Origin: Tidjanibacter sp.
GTDB taxonomy: Bacteria > Bacteroidota > Bacteroidia > Bacteroidales > Rikenellaceae
Direction: 5' to 3'
Length of the DNA stretch: 19,882 nt
NCBI GenBank assembly: GCA_017628675.1
Contig: JAGBYS010000262.1
Span: 1-19,882, forward strand
Part shown: piece after piece, positions 5,818 through 12,857 of the stretch
Layout of the letters: each line of letters begins with the position of its first letter
How positions within the stretch are numbered: the stretch's first letter is position 1
Notes under the pieces: generated by a model
What the model saw: the letters and a program-made list of their open reading frames with translations, nothing else
What the model was told of the DNA's origin: nothing
The model's database searches: none
Translations under genes and position numbers: made by a program

Positions 5818-7203
5818 GCTCCACTCGATGGGCACAACCAGCGATATGCGCGCCCTGGTGGGGCCCCAATAGCCGAACACACCAGTCACGCGGTCGCGGA
5901 TGAGGGTCTCCTTGCCGTCGGGCTCGGTTATGTGGTAGTAGTGGCGGTAGTTGCTGCGGAGGTAGCCGAGGCCAAACTCGAACTCGAACCTCCAGTTGTT
6001 CTTCATCCTCATAGTGTAGCCGTAGCTCACACCTGCCGCCAGGAAGAACTCACCCTGGTAGCCGTCGGTGCTGCGCCACTGGAAGTCATAAAGACCACCA
6101 CCCGCATAGAGGCCCACGAAGTGGCCCAACAGCCTATTCTCCCTCGTGCGCTCGCCGAGCCAGTAGCGGCCCGACACATCGCCCCACAACAGCTGGTAGC
6201 ACCAATCCCAATCCTCGGGCACATACCAGGGGAAGGTCCAACTGCCCTCCACCGAGTAGCGGTTGCCGATGGGTATCTCGGCTGCCACATTCACAGCACC
6301 CACAGCGTCAAACAGAAGGTTCGTTTTGGCAGCCACGAGGTAGTCTATGGTGGAGGAGTCACGCTCCTTGACACCCTGGCTCTGCTGCTCCTCCTCGGTG
6401 GGGATCACCTCCTCGGCGGGCTGCTCAACAACCTCCTCGGGGGCGGGAGTCACAACCTCGGTGGGCTGCTCGGTGGGAGCCTCCTCCTGGGCGGGCGTAA
6501 AGGTGGGTTGTGCGGGCTCGGGCACATAGGGCACCAGCACGGAGGCCTTGCCGTCCTCGCGCTCGTCGATGATAATCTCCTGCTTGGCTGCCTCGGCGAT
6601 CACCTCCTGTGCCTCGATGGCCTCACGGTTGTAGTAGATGATGCAGGTTGTTGCGGTACGCAACCAGGGAAGAATCTGACGCTTGATGTAGCTGTAGCTG
6701 ACACCTCCGCGCAGCTTATAGAGCTCCTCCATACGCTTATCGGCGTGGAGCGATTTATTGTTCAGGATGGCGAGCACCTCCTTGCGGTAGGGCACATTCT
6801 TGTCGGCCTCGACCATCTCCACAAGGCCCTGGAAGTCCTCACCTCGGGGGTAGGTCTTCAGGTTGGAGAAGTCCACGGTGGGGTACTTAACCCTCAGGAA
6901 GCCCTTCATACTGTTGGCACGCTGCTTGGAGAGCCACATATTGTAGTAGTGACGGCCCTCGGGCGAGGCGTGGGAGATGATGGAGATGCTGTCGATGGCG
7001 TTGCCGTAGTGGAGGAAGATGCTATCCAGGGTGTTGAAGGCCTCCTGGTTGGTCATATAGGTGCGGTCGATGGAGTACTTGTCGTGACGATAGTAGACAA
7101 CGACCTCCGACTTCTGGAGCCCATCCTGCTTTTGGGCCAGAAGCGAAGCCGCCGATGCTGCCATCGCGACAAAAAGAAGTATCACTCTCCTCAACACGCT
7201 CAT
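5806..7203 (-). CDS. OmpA-like/DUF3575 outer-membrane protein of a fimbrial operon
   Basis: A 465-residue protein from the ATG at 7203. A longer GTG-initiated frame would put 48 residues before a clean signal peptide and is rejected. The signal peptide is MSVLRRVILLFVAMAASAASLLAQ. Residues about 32-190 resemble an OmpA C-terminal-like fold: SIISHASPEG then N88, LSKQRA with R95. A low-complexity Pro/Glu/Thr/Val linker spans about 222-280. Residues about 287-465 match DUF3575: KTNLLFD, GDVSGRYWLGER, GHFVGLYAGGGLYDF, GVSYGYTMRM, then alternating strands as in a small beta-barrel. It is the first gene of the fimbrial operon, with the AraC gene upstream. DUF3575 proteins commonly accompany fimbrillin and DUF5119 genes in Bacteroidales. 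The exact role (outer-membrane platform or cell-wall link) is not proven. Confidence 0.85.
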   Translation of the reverse strand: MSVLRRVILLFVAMAASAASLLAQKQDGLQKSEVVVYYRHDKYSIDRTYMTNQEAFNTLDSIFLHYGNAIDSISIISHASPEGRHYYNMWLSKQRANSMKGFLRVKYPTVDFSNLKTYPRGEDFQGLVEMVEADKNVPYRKEVLAILNNKSLHADKRMEELYKLRGGVSYSYIKRQILPWLRTATTCIIYYNREAIEAQEVIAEAAKQEIIIDEREDGKASVLVPYVPEPAQPTFTPAQEEAPTEQPTEVVTPAPEEVVEQPAEEVIPTEEEQQSQGVKERDSSTIDYLVAAKTNLLFDAVGAVNVAAEIPIGNRYSVEGSWTFPWYVPEDWDWCYQLLWGDVSGRYWLGERTRENRLLGHFVGLYAGGGLYDFQWRSTDGYQGEFFLAAGVSYGYTMRMKNNWRFEFEFGLGYLRSNYRHYYHITEPDGKETLIRDRVTGVFGYWGPTRARISLVVPIEWSVER

Positions 7204-7525
7204 TCTCTCAGTTTCTATTCTCTTGGTGGACTCTCTTTCGTCTGTGTCGGGCACAAAAAAACGAAGACCCTGCTGACATAGGGGGCACCCCTTAGCCAAC
7301 AAGCCCTTCGGCTCTTTGCTGCTCACGCGTACGCATCGCACACTCACGCGCGCACGCGTCGAAACACACGAATTTTTTCACTCTCACTCAATATTTTTCG
7401 GAGCCTTTCGACCCCTTCTTTTACACACTCATTTTATGCCGCTCTCAAGAGGCTCTTGTTCACTAACCAACCCGCCGAAATGGGCACCCCTGCGGACAAC
7501 CCGTTTTTGTAATGCGACGCTGTTC

Positions 7526-7533
7526 CAAAGGTA
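7526..7533 (-). promoter_or_regulatory. Putative -7 box of the fimbrial operon promoter
   Basis: TACCTTTG on the minus strand fits TAnnTTTG exactly. No TTTG is found 19-21 bp upstream, so the -33 element is poor and the promoter may need an activator. It is the only good -7 match between the AraC gene and the DUF3575 start. It predicts a leader of about 316 nt. Confidence 0.45.
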
Positions 7534-7688
7534 GCAAAAATATTCCTTTTTCTTACTTAACTATGTTAAAAAATACTACTTCGGTAATAAAAACACCCCC
7601 CCTACGGAATTTATGCACACACCAAACAACCATATTGCACATCCACACTTTGAGAGAAAGCACATTGGGCGACCCGATCAGAGAGCAA

Positions 7689-7714
7689 ACGCGGGCCACA
7701 AAACCGTAGCCCGC
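7689..7714 (-). terminator. Hairpin terminator after the AraC-type gene
   Basis: A 10-bp stem (7689-7698 with 7705-7714, one G-U pair on the minus-strand RNA) has a 6-nt loop. It lies about 30 bp past the AraC stop. The minus-strand T-run is weak (GTTTGC). On the plus strand six Ts follow after 8 nt. It probably separates the regulator from the fimbrial promoter. Confidence 0.5.
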
Positions 7715-7743
7715 GATGCAATATTTTTTCTCCTTGCGGAGGA

Positions 7744-8637
7744 TTAGTACGATGTACTACGCACTCGCCACTCCTGGGGCGTGGTACCCGCATAGCGCTT
7801 GAAGTAGCGGCAGAAGAACGAAGGGGTCGAGAAGTTGAGTTTCTCGGCAATCTCCGCCGAACTGAGCTCGGTGCTGACGAGCAGTTTCTTGGCGTTGCGC
7901 ACAACAGCCGAGGCAATCAGGTCCGACGGGGTTGTGCCCGTAACCCTCTTCACCTTTGCCGCAAACCTCTTGGGTGGGAGGTTGAACTCAGCGGCGTAGT
8001 GCTCCACATCTCGGTGCTCGAAGCTGTGCACAGCCAGGAGCATATTGAACCTCTTGACGAGCTGCTCATCGGCGGTCGCCTCCCTGACGGCCAGGTTGCG
8101 GTGCAGGAAGATATCCACCAACTCCGAGCGGAGCAGCGAGAGGATGTTGTTGTCGATATCGTCACGCGAGTGATTGAGCGAGTTGCGCGAGGTGCAGTCC
8201 ACATAACGCATTAGTGCCGAGATAGTTTGGTTCTCCTGCTTGAGGAGCGACACAACGGGCATCTGGCGCACACGGGGGAAGGTTCCGACTATGCTGTCAA
8301 CCGAATTTTCGTGGGTCACACGGCCGATAATGGCGTCTGCAACGAAGTCGGGCGAGATGGACGAGAAGCGACAAAAAGTGCTTGCAAAGAGCACCATCAT
8401 CTGACCTGCGGCCAGGATGTGGCTCGTTCCATCGATCGACACCACGAGGTTGCCCGTGCGACAGATCCACACCATAACCACATCTTTCAGGTGGAGTGCA
8501 CGATCGACCATATTCGACACAAACTCATCTTCGGCCCTGAGTTCAAAAAACCTGAAACTCGAGGCAATATCGAGATCTTTTGACTTGACGATGCTCTCGA
8601 AATCAACCACCAAGTGCTGTTGCTTATGTTCGCCCAT
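7744..8637 (-). CDS. AraC-family transcriptional regulator
   Basis: A 297-residue cytoplasmic DNA-binding protein from the ATG at 8637. An upstream TTG would overlap the -7 box at 8707-8714 and adds Pro/Asn-rich residues, so it is rejected. The N-terminal half (about 25-130) is a strand-rich putative sensor domain with no recognised ligand motif. Residues about 195-293 form the AraC double helix-turn-helix: the first unit includes VEHYAAEFNLPPKRFAAKVKR, interrupted here only by description, then TGTTPSDLI; the second includes SSAEIAEKLNF, PSFFCRYFKRYAGTTPQEWR. The latter is the typical AraC C-terminal signature. The gene sits directly upstream of the fimbrial operon on the same strand, with a hairpin between. 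Control of that operon is likely but is inference. It is downstream of the ATP synthase operon and separated from it by a terminator. Confidence 0.9.
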   Translation of the reverse strand: MGEHKQQHLVVDFESIVKSKDLDIASSFRFFELRAEDEFVSNMVDRALHLKDVVMVWICRTGNLVVSIDGTSHILAAGQMMVLFASTFCRFSSISPDFVADAIIGRVTHENSVDSIVGTFPRVRQMPVVSLLKQENQTISALMRYVDCTSRNSLNHSRDDIDNNILSLLRSELVDIFLHRNLAVREATADEQLVKRFNMLLAVHSFEHRDVEHYAAEFNLPPKRFAAKVKRVTGTTPSDLIASAVVRNAKKLLVSTELSSAEIAEKLNFSTPSFFCRYFKRYAGTTPQEWRVRSTSY

Positions 8638-8706
8638 TTCGATATCTGTTTGAGAATCCAAGCCACACACTTTGGCGGCTCGGGGAGGATTGTTTGGATT
8701 ATGGGG

Positions 8707-8714
8707 CAAATATA
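8707..8714 (-). promoter_or_regulatory. Putative -7 box of the AraC-type gene
   Basis: TATATTTG on the minus strand matches TAnnTTTG. The expected -33 position falls inside the preceding terminator hairpin and has no TTTG. It would give a leader of about 60 nt to the ATG at 8637, which supports that start over the upstream TTG. Confidence 0.45.
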
Positions 8715-8724
8715 CAAATTCGAC

Positions 8725-8747
8725 AAAAAAGAGCCCTATTTCAGGGC
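8725..8747 (-). terminator. Terminator of the ATP synthase operon
   Basis: Read on the minus strand, GCCCT-GAAAT-AGGGC (8733-8747) is followed by TC and six Ts (8725-8730). It lies about 190 bp past the atpG stop and just before the promoter of the AraC-type gene. The stem is only 5 bp but GC-rich. Confidence 0.6.
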
Positions 8748-8940
8748 AACTTTTACGCTTTTTTGGAGCTATTTTTTACTCGATAAGGAAAAATATACCT
8801 GTTATATGGGAAAATCAGAACATTGAAAACACCCACAATCGCACGATAATTCAACAAGTTAGAATCCCGCGGGGAGAGTTTAGTGAAAGTGGCTGGGGAA
8901 TTTCAGGCCAAAGGTGCATCACCTTACACCCCCCCAAAGA

Positions 8941-9816
8941 CTACTCCCCTCTCTGGCCACCCATCATATCCAGCAGTTCGGTGGTGATGGCCTGCTGGCG
9001 TTGCTTGTTATATTCGAGCGAAAGCGAGGCAATGAGTTCGTCGGCATTGTCCGTTGCAAGCTGCATAGCCATCATACGGGCAGCGTGCTCCGAGGCCACA
9101 GCCGAGAGAGCCGCCGTGAAGAGTCGGAGGGTCACCTCGCGGGGCACAATCTCCTCCAGAAGAGCCTCTCGAGTGGGCTCGAGAATGTAATCTGTACTCG
9201 CCCAAGCACACGCCTCATCCCCTCCCGAAGGAAGTTCGATGGGCAGAAGTGTTTCGGCCACAAGCCTCTGCGTTCCGGGCGAAAGAAACTTGTGATAGAC
9301 CACCACGATGCGGTCTGTTCGCCCCTCCAAAAACTCCTCTACAAGTTCCTCTACAATCGCTCTATAAGCTTGATAGTTAGGCTTTTCCGCAAGCACATCG
9401 TCGCCCACCTCGTGTGCCACCTTGTGTCGTTCGAGCTCCACGGAGAGTCGGCGACCATAGGCCACCACCCTCCTGTTTTCGGGCACAATGGCACCATATT
9501 CGCCCTCGAGGAGCGCCACAATCTGGCGACCGACATTGCTATTGTAGGCACCACAGAAGGTCGTATTGGAGGCAAAGCCCACCACCGTCACCCTCTGCAC
9601 CTCTCTCTTCTGGGCCAGCGGAATGGTGCCCACACCCTCACCCGAGGCCAGGTGTCCAACCATTGCGTGAAGCTCCTCGGAGTAGGGCACAAGGGCCCCC
9701 ATCTCGCGCTGTGAGCGGTGCAGTTTGGCGGCCGCAACCATCTTCATAGCCGAGGTGATCTTGCGCGTAGTGCGCACAGACCCAATGCGTTCCTTTATCT
9801 CCTTGAGCGACGACAC
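8941..9816 (-). CDS. atpG: ATP synthase F1 gamma subunit
   Basis: A 291-residue central-shaft subunit of F1Fo ATP synthase that rotates inside the alpha3beta3 ring and couples proton flow to ATP formation. The start codon is GTG: the N-terminus MSSLKEIKERIGSVRTTRKI matches the conserved gamma start and no ATG fits. The N-terminal helix motif ITSAMKMVAAAKL and the C-terminal helix (about 233-291, including ATDNADELI and EYNKQRQ with QAITTEL) are the two coiled-coil parts of the shaft and are both intact. Length is normal for the family. It is the last gene of the operon, 27 bp after atpA, and is followed by a terminator at 8725-8747. Confidence 0.97.
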   Translation of the reverse strand: MSSLKEIKERIGSVRTTRKITSAMKMVAAAKLHRSQREMGALVPYSEELHAMVGHLASGEGVGTIPLAQKREVQRVTVVGFASNTTFCGAYNSNVGRQIVALLEGEYGAIVPENRRVVAYGRRLSVELERHKVAHEVGDDVLAEKPNYQAYRAIVEELVEEFLEGRTDRIVVVYHKFLSPGTQRLVAETLLPIELPSGGDEACAWASTDYILEPTREALLEEIVPREVTLRLFTAALSAVASEHAARMMAMQLATDNADELIASLSLEYNKQRQQAITTELLDMMGGQRGE

Positions 9817-9843
9817 GGTAACTTTTTCTTGGTTATTCTATTT

Positions 9844-11424
9844 CTATTTTAACGACTCGATAACTTCGCGAGCCACCCTTTCGAGCGCCTCCGAAACGGT
9901 CTCATCGACCACGCCCGAGGCAAGTGGCTCCAGAACGCTCTCCTTATAGGATGCCCTCAGAGTGTCCAGGAAGGCTCTCTCGAAATCTCTCACACGGGTC
10001 ACATCCACACCCTTGAGAAGGCCGTTCACACCGGCGTAGAGCACCGCAATCTGCTCCTCCACGGGCAGTGGCGAGTATTGGGGCTGAATGAGCAGTTGGG
10101 TATTCTTTTTACCCTTGTCAATCACATAGGCGGTCACGGGATCCAGGTCGCCACCGAATTTCGTAAAGGCCTCCAACTCACGATATTGAGCCTGGTCAAT
10201 CTTGAGCGTACCTGCCACCCTCTTCATCGACTTAATCTGGGCGTTACCACCCACCCTCGACACCGAGATGCCGACATTGATGGCGGGCCTGATACCCTGG
10301 TTGAAGAGGTCGCTGGCAAGGAAAATCTGACCATCCGTAATGGCGATCACATTGGTGGGGATGTAGGCCGACACATCGCCCGCCTGGGTCTCAATAATGG
10401 GCAGTGCGGTGAGCGAGCCGCCACCCTTGACACGACCCACCAGCGACTCGGGAAGGTCGTTCATCTTCTCGGCAACCTCCGTGCGGCCAATAATCTTGGC
10501 AGCCCTCTCCAGAAGGCGCGAGTGGAGGTAGAAGATATCGCCCGGATAGGCCTCCCTACCCGAGGGGCGACGCAGGATGAGCGACACCTCACGATAGGCC
10601 ACGGCCTGCTTCGACAGGTCGTCGTAGACCACAAGTGCGTGGCGGCCCGTATCGCGGAAGTATTCGCCAATGGCCGCACCCGCAAAGGGGGCAAAATATT
10701 GCATTGCGGCGGGATCGGAGGCGGTTGCTGCTACAACAATAGTGTAGTCCATAGCCCCCTTCTCGCGCAGGGTGTTGACGATGTTGGCCACCGTGGAGCC
10801 CTTCTGACCCACAGCGACATAGATGCAATAGACAGGCTCACCACGGAGGTAACCCGCACGCTGATTCAGGATGGTATCGATGGCAATGGCCGTCTTGCCC
10901 GTCTGCCTGTCGCCAATGATGAGCTCGCGCTGACCCCTACCGATGGGGATCATCGCATCCACCGCCTTCAGTCCCGTCTGCAGAGGCTCACTCACGGGCT
11001 GGCGGAAGACCACACCCGGAGCCTTGCGCTCCAGAGGCATCTCAAACTTCTGGCCACCAATCTCTCCTCGGCCATCGATGGGCTCGCCCAGGGGGTTGAG
11101 CACCCTGCCGACCATCTCCTCGCTCACCATCACAGAGGCAATCCTATGGGTGCGACGCACCTCGAAGCCCTCCTTGACCATCTCCGAGGAGCCAAACAAC
11201 ACGGCACCCACATTGTCCTCCTCGAGGTTCATAACAACGCCCGTCACACCGCCCTCGAACTCCAAGAGCTCGCCTGCCTCGGCGCACTCGAGTCCGTAGA
11301 TGCGGGCCACGCCGTCGCTCACCTGCAAGACGGTGCCCATCTCCTCATACTTGAGCGAGGTATCCACCCCCGCAAGCTGCTCCTGCAGCACGCGCGAGAC
11401 CTCGCTGGGTTTAATCTCTGCCAT
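9844..11424 (-). CDS. atpA: ATP synthase F1 alpha subunit
   Basis: A 526-residue non-catalytic nucleotide-binding subunit of the F1 head. The Walker A motif GDRQTGKT is at 171-178, the conserved VVYDD segment (Walker B region) near 265-269, and the arginine finger is R390 in SVSRVGG, which reaches the catalytic site of the neighbouring beta subunit. The N-terminal beta-barrel and C-terminal helical domain are complete. The stretch between ERAAK (306-310) and GGGSLTALP (334-342) is roughly 15 residues longer than the shortest bacterial forms. It lies between atpH and atpG in the operon, with 33 and 27 bp spacers and no promoter signal between them. Confidence 0.98.
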   Translation of the reverse strand: MAEIKPSEVSRVLQEQLAGVDTSLKYEEMGTVLQVSDGVARIYGLECAEAGELLEFEGGVTGVVMNLEEDNVGAVLFGSSEMVKEGFEVRRTHRIASVMVSEEMVGRVLNPLGEPIDGRGEIGGQKFEMPLERKAPGVVFRQPVSEPLQTGLKAVDAMIPIGRGQRELIIGDRQTGKTAIAIDTILNQRAGYLRGEPVYCIYVAVGQKGSTVANIVNTLREKGAMDYTIVVAATASDPAAMQYFAPFAGAAIGEYFRDTGRHALVVYDDLSKQAVAYREVSLILRRPSGREAYPGDIFYLHSRLLERAAKIIGRTEVAEKMNDLPESLVGRVKGGGSLTALPIIETQAGDVSAYIPTNVIAITDGQIFLASDLFNQGIRPAINVGISVSRVGGNAQIKSMKRVAGTLKIDQAQYRELEAFTKFGGDLDPVTAYVIDKGKKNTQLLIQPQYSPLPVEEQIAVLYAGVNGLLKGVDVTRVRDFERAFLDTLRASYKESVLEPLASGVVDETVSEALERVAREVIESLK

Positions 11425-11457
11425 ATTTATGCTTGTCTATATATTCTTTTCTCTCTT

Positions 11458-12012
11458 CTATACAATAGCCTTGTTTTTGCCGGCAAACTGGCGACGGATG
11501 CGCTCCAATTGGCCCTTGATGGAGGCGTCCATCTGGCGCCCATCCACCCTCACCACAAAGCCTCCAATAAGCCCTGCATCAACAATAATCTCCAACTCCA
11601 CTTGGCCTCCAAACCTCTCGGTCAGCACCCCGCGGAGTTGCTCAATGGTTGCGGGAGTCAACTCTCGGGAAGTGGTAATCCTCGCATAGGTTATACCCTG
11701 GTGACGGCGGTAGAGCCTCACATAGGCTCGGGCCATCTCGCCCAGCAGGGCCTCACGATTGTGGGCAAAAATCAACTCGACGAATCTCACAAGAAGTTCT
11801 GGAGGTGTTACACCCGCCAGGGCCACCACAAATCGGGCACGCAACTCCTCCGAGAGGGTCGGATTGTCCACCGTTGCACGCCACCCCGCAGCCGTCGGTA
11901 TGCTCCTCGAGAGGTGTCGGAGGATGGGGTACAGCTCCCCTGCCACGCCCTCCTCAAGGGCCTGGTTCAGAAGCGCTTTGGCATACCTTCCCGCAAGCAA
12001 ACTCTCGTTCAT
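11458..12012 (-). CDS. atpH: ATP synthase F1 delta subunit (OSCP)
   Basis: A 184-residue peripheral-stalk subunit that joins the top of F1 to the b subunits. The N-terminal helical domain begins with LLAGRYAKALLNQALEEG, the typical delta signature. The C-terminal domain carries the conserved IIVDAGLIGGFVVRVDGRQ and MDASIKGQLERI segment, typical of the family. Length is normal. The start ATG at 12012 lies 30 bp after the atpF stop. Gene order b-delta-alpha is the usual one. Confidence 0.95.
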   Translation of the reverse strand: MNESLLAGRYAKALLNQALEEGVAGELYPILRHLSRSIPTAAGWRATVDNPTLSEELRARFVVALAGVTPPELLVRFVELIFAHNREALLGEMARAYVRLYRRHQGITYARITTSRELTPATIEQLRGVLTERFGGQVELEIIVDAGLIGGFVVRVDGRQMDASIKGQLERIRRQFAGKNKAIV

Positions 12013-12042
12013 ACCGTCCGTTTTTTCTCCTGGCCCCTACCG

Positions 12043-12552
12043 TTATTGGGGCTTCTGGTTTTGTGCCTCGGCCTCATCCAGCAGGCGCGAGATGAGTGCT
12101 CCCTCCTCGGCATCGCTCTCCAGACGGGTGCGCATAACCTTCTCGGCAATATCCACCGAGAGCATCGCCACCGTCGAGCGCATCTGCCCGAGGGCCTTCT
12201 CCTTTTCGATTTCAATCTGTCTTCTTGCCGCCTCCATACGGGCCGCCGAATCGGCTTCGGCCTTCTCGTGGGCCGAAGCCACAATGCGCTGACCATCGCT
12301 CACAGCCGTAGCCACGATGTCGGTCGAACGCCGTGTAGCCTCTTCCATAATTCTCTGGGCCTCCTGCTCCACACCCTCGAGCTTTGCGCGAGCCTCGTCG
12401 GCTGCGCGCAGAGCCTCGTTGATGTGCTCACGACGCCTATCTACCATCCCCGTAATGATTGGGAAGCCGAACTTGGCCAGCGCCCCAAAGACAATCAGGA
12501 ACGATAGGAGCATCCAGAAAAGGAGTCCCAAATCGGGAGTAAGTAGCGACAT
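12043..12552 (-). CDS. atpF: ATP synthase Fo b subunit
   Basis: A 169-residue peripheral-stalk subunit. A single N-terminal membrane helix (about 8-30, LGLLFWMLLSFLIVFG) is followed by a long charged helix rich in A, E, R and K without prolines, expected to form a parallel coiled coil and to contact delta at its C-terminus. Length fits the family. Only one b-type gene is present, so the stalk is presumably a homodimer. It lies 21 bp after atpE and 30 bp before atpH. Confidence 0.95.
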   Translation of the reverse strand: MSLLTPDLGLLFWMLLSFLIVFGALAKFGFPIITGMVDRRREHINEALRAADEARAKLEGVEQEAQRIMEEATRRSTDIVATAVSDGQRIVASAHEKAEADSAARMEAARRQIEIEKEKALGQMRSTVAMLSVDIAEKVMRTRLESDAEEGALISRLLDEAEAQNQKPQ

Positions 12553-12573
12553 AGTTGGTCTGTTTTTGGGTTA

Positions 12574-12816
12574 TTAGATTGCCAACAAGCAGACAACAAT
12601 AGCAAACAGGGTTGCACCCTCAATAAGACCACCGGCAATGATCATCGCCGACTGAAGCGAGCCTGCAGCCTCGGGCTGACGAGCCATAGCCTCCAGAGCG
12701 TTCGAGCCAATCTTACCAATGCCCCAAGCGGCTGCAAATACTGCCAGAGCAGCTGCCAAAGGAGCCACCATAGCACCAAGGCCGGCAGCCTGCATAAGTG
12801 TTACAAATGCCATCAT
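12574..12816 (-). CDS. atpE: ATP synthase Fo c subunit
   Basis: An 80-residue hairpin protein that forms the rotor ring. It has helix 1 (about 13-40), a polar loop with ARQPEA at 45-50 that touches F1, and helix 2 (about 56-79) with the ion-binding carboxylate E66 in GGLIEGATLF. The residue aligned with the Gln of sodium-type rings is hydrophobic and E66 is followed by Gly, not Ser, so the ring is probably proton-coupled. The start could be either of two adjacent ATG codons. The leader (12817-12857) is very A/T-rich, which may help the high translation needed for this multi-copy subunit. Confidence 0.97.
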   Translation of the reverse strand: MMAFVTLMQAAGLGAMVAPLAAALAVFAAAWGIGKIGSNALEAMARQPEAAGSLQSAMIIAGGLIEGATLFAIVVCLLAI

Positions 12817-12857
12817 AATTTTTTGTGTGTTAAAAAGTTAGCTTAATATTATTTTTA

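Larger units (their letters stand above)
7204..7743. other. 540-bp gene-free region: leader and control region of the fimbrial operon
   Basis: No protein gene is supported. Nearest the regulator lies the hairpin at 7689-7714, then an AT-rich stretch with a -7 box at 7526-7533. The rest (7204-7519) would be a long leader on the minus strand. The leader holds small hairpins (AGGGG-GCA-CCCCT at 7280-7292 on the plus strand), a seven-A run near 7254-7260 (T-run on the minus strand), a CG-rich alternating tract at 7324-7360 with two ACGCGT copies, and two copies of GGGCACCCCT (7283-7292, 7482-7491). Confidence 0.5.
8638..8940. other. 303-bp gene-free region between atpG and the AraC-type gene
   Basis: No gene is seen. 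From the atpG side on the minus strand: a small hairpin AAGGTG-CAT-CACCTT (8911-8925) without a T-run, a CCCGCGGG palindrome (8866-8873), ATCG-CA-CGAT (8838-8847), the atp terminator (8725-8747), the -7 box (8707-8714), then about 70 bp of untranslated leader. Confidence 0.5.

Noticed and set aside
4456..7281. A 941-codon open frame on the plus strand across the DUF5119 and DUF3575 genes
   Set aside because: It is antisense to two well-supported genes, its product is low-complexity (rich in G, H, L, V) without any family pattern, and it runs through a spacer. It reflects rare TTA, CTA and TCA codons in the true genes.
7204..7347. Longer DUF3575 protein starting at a GTG
   Set aside because: It would put 48 residues, including several cysteines, before a complete signal peptide.
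8638..8709. Longer AraC-type protein starting at a TTG
   Set aside because: The extra 24 residues are unlike a regulator N-terminus, the TTG overlaps the -7 box, and an ATG is available at 8637.
10078..12507. An 809-codon open frame on the plus strand antisense to atpA, atpH and atpF
   Set aside because: The minus-strand genes are certain, and the antisense product resembles no protein family. Codon bias explains it.
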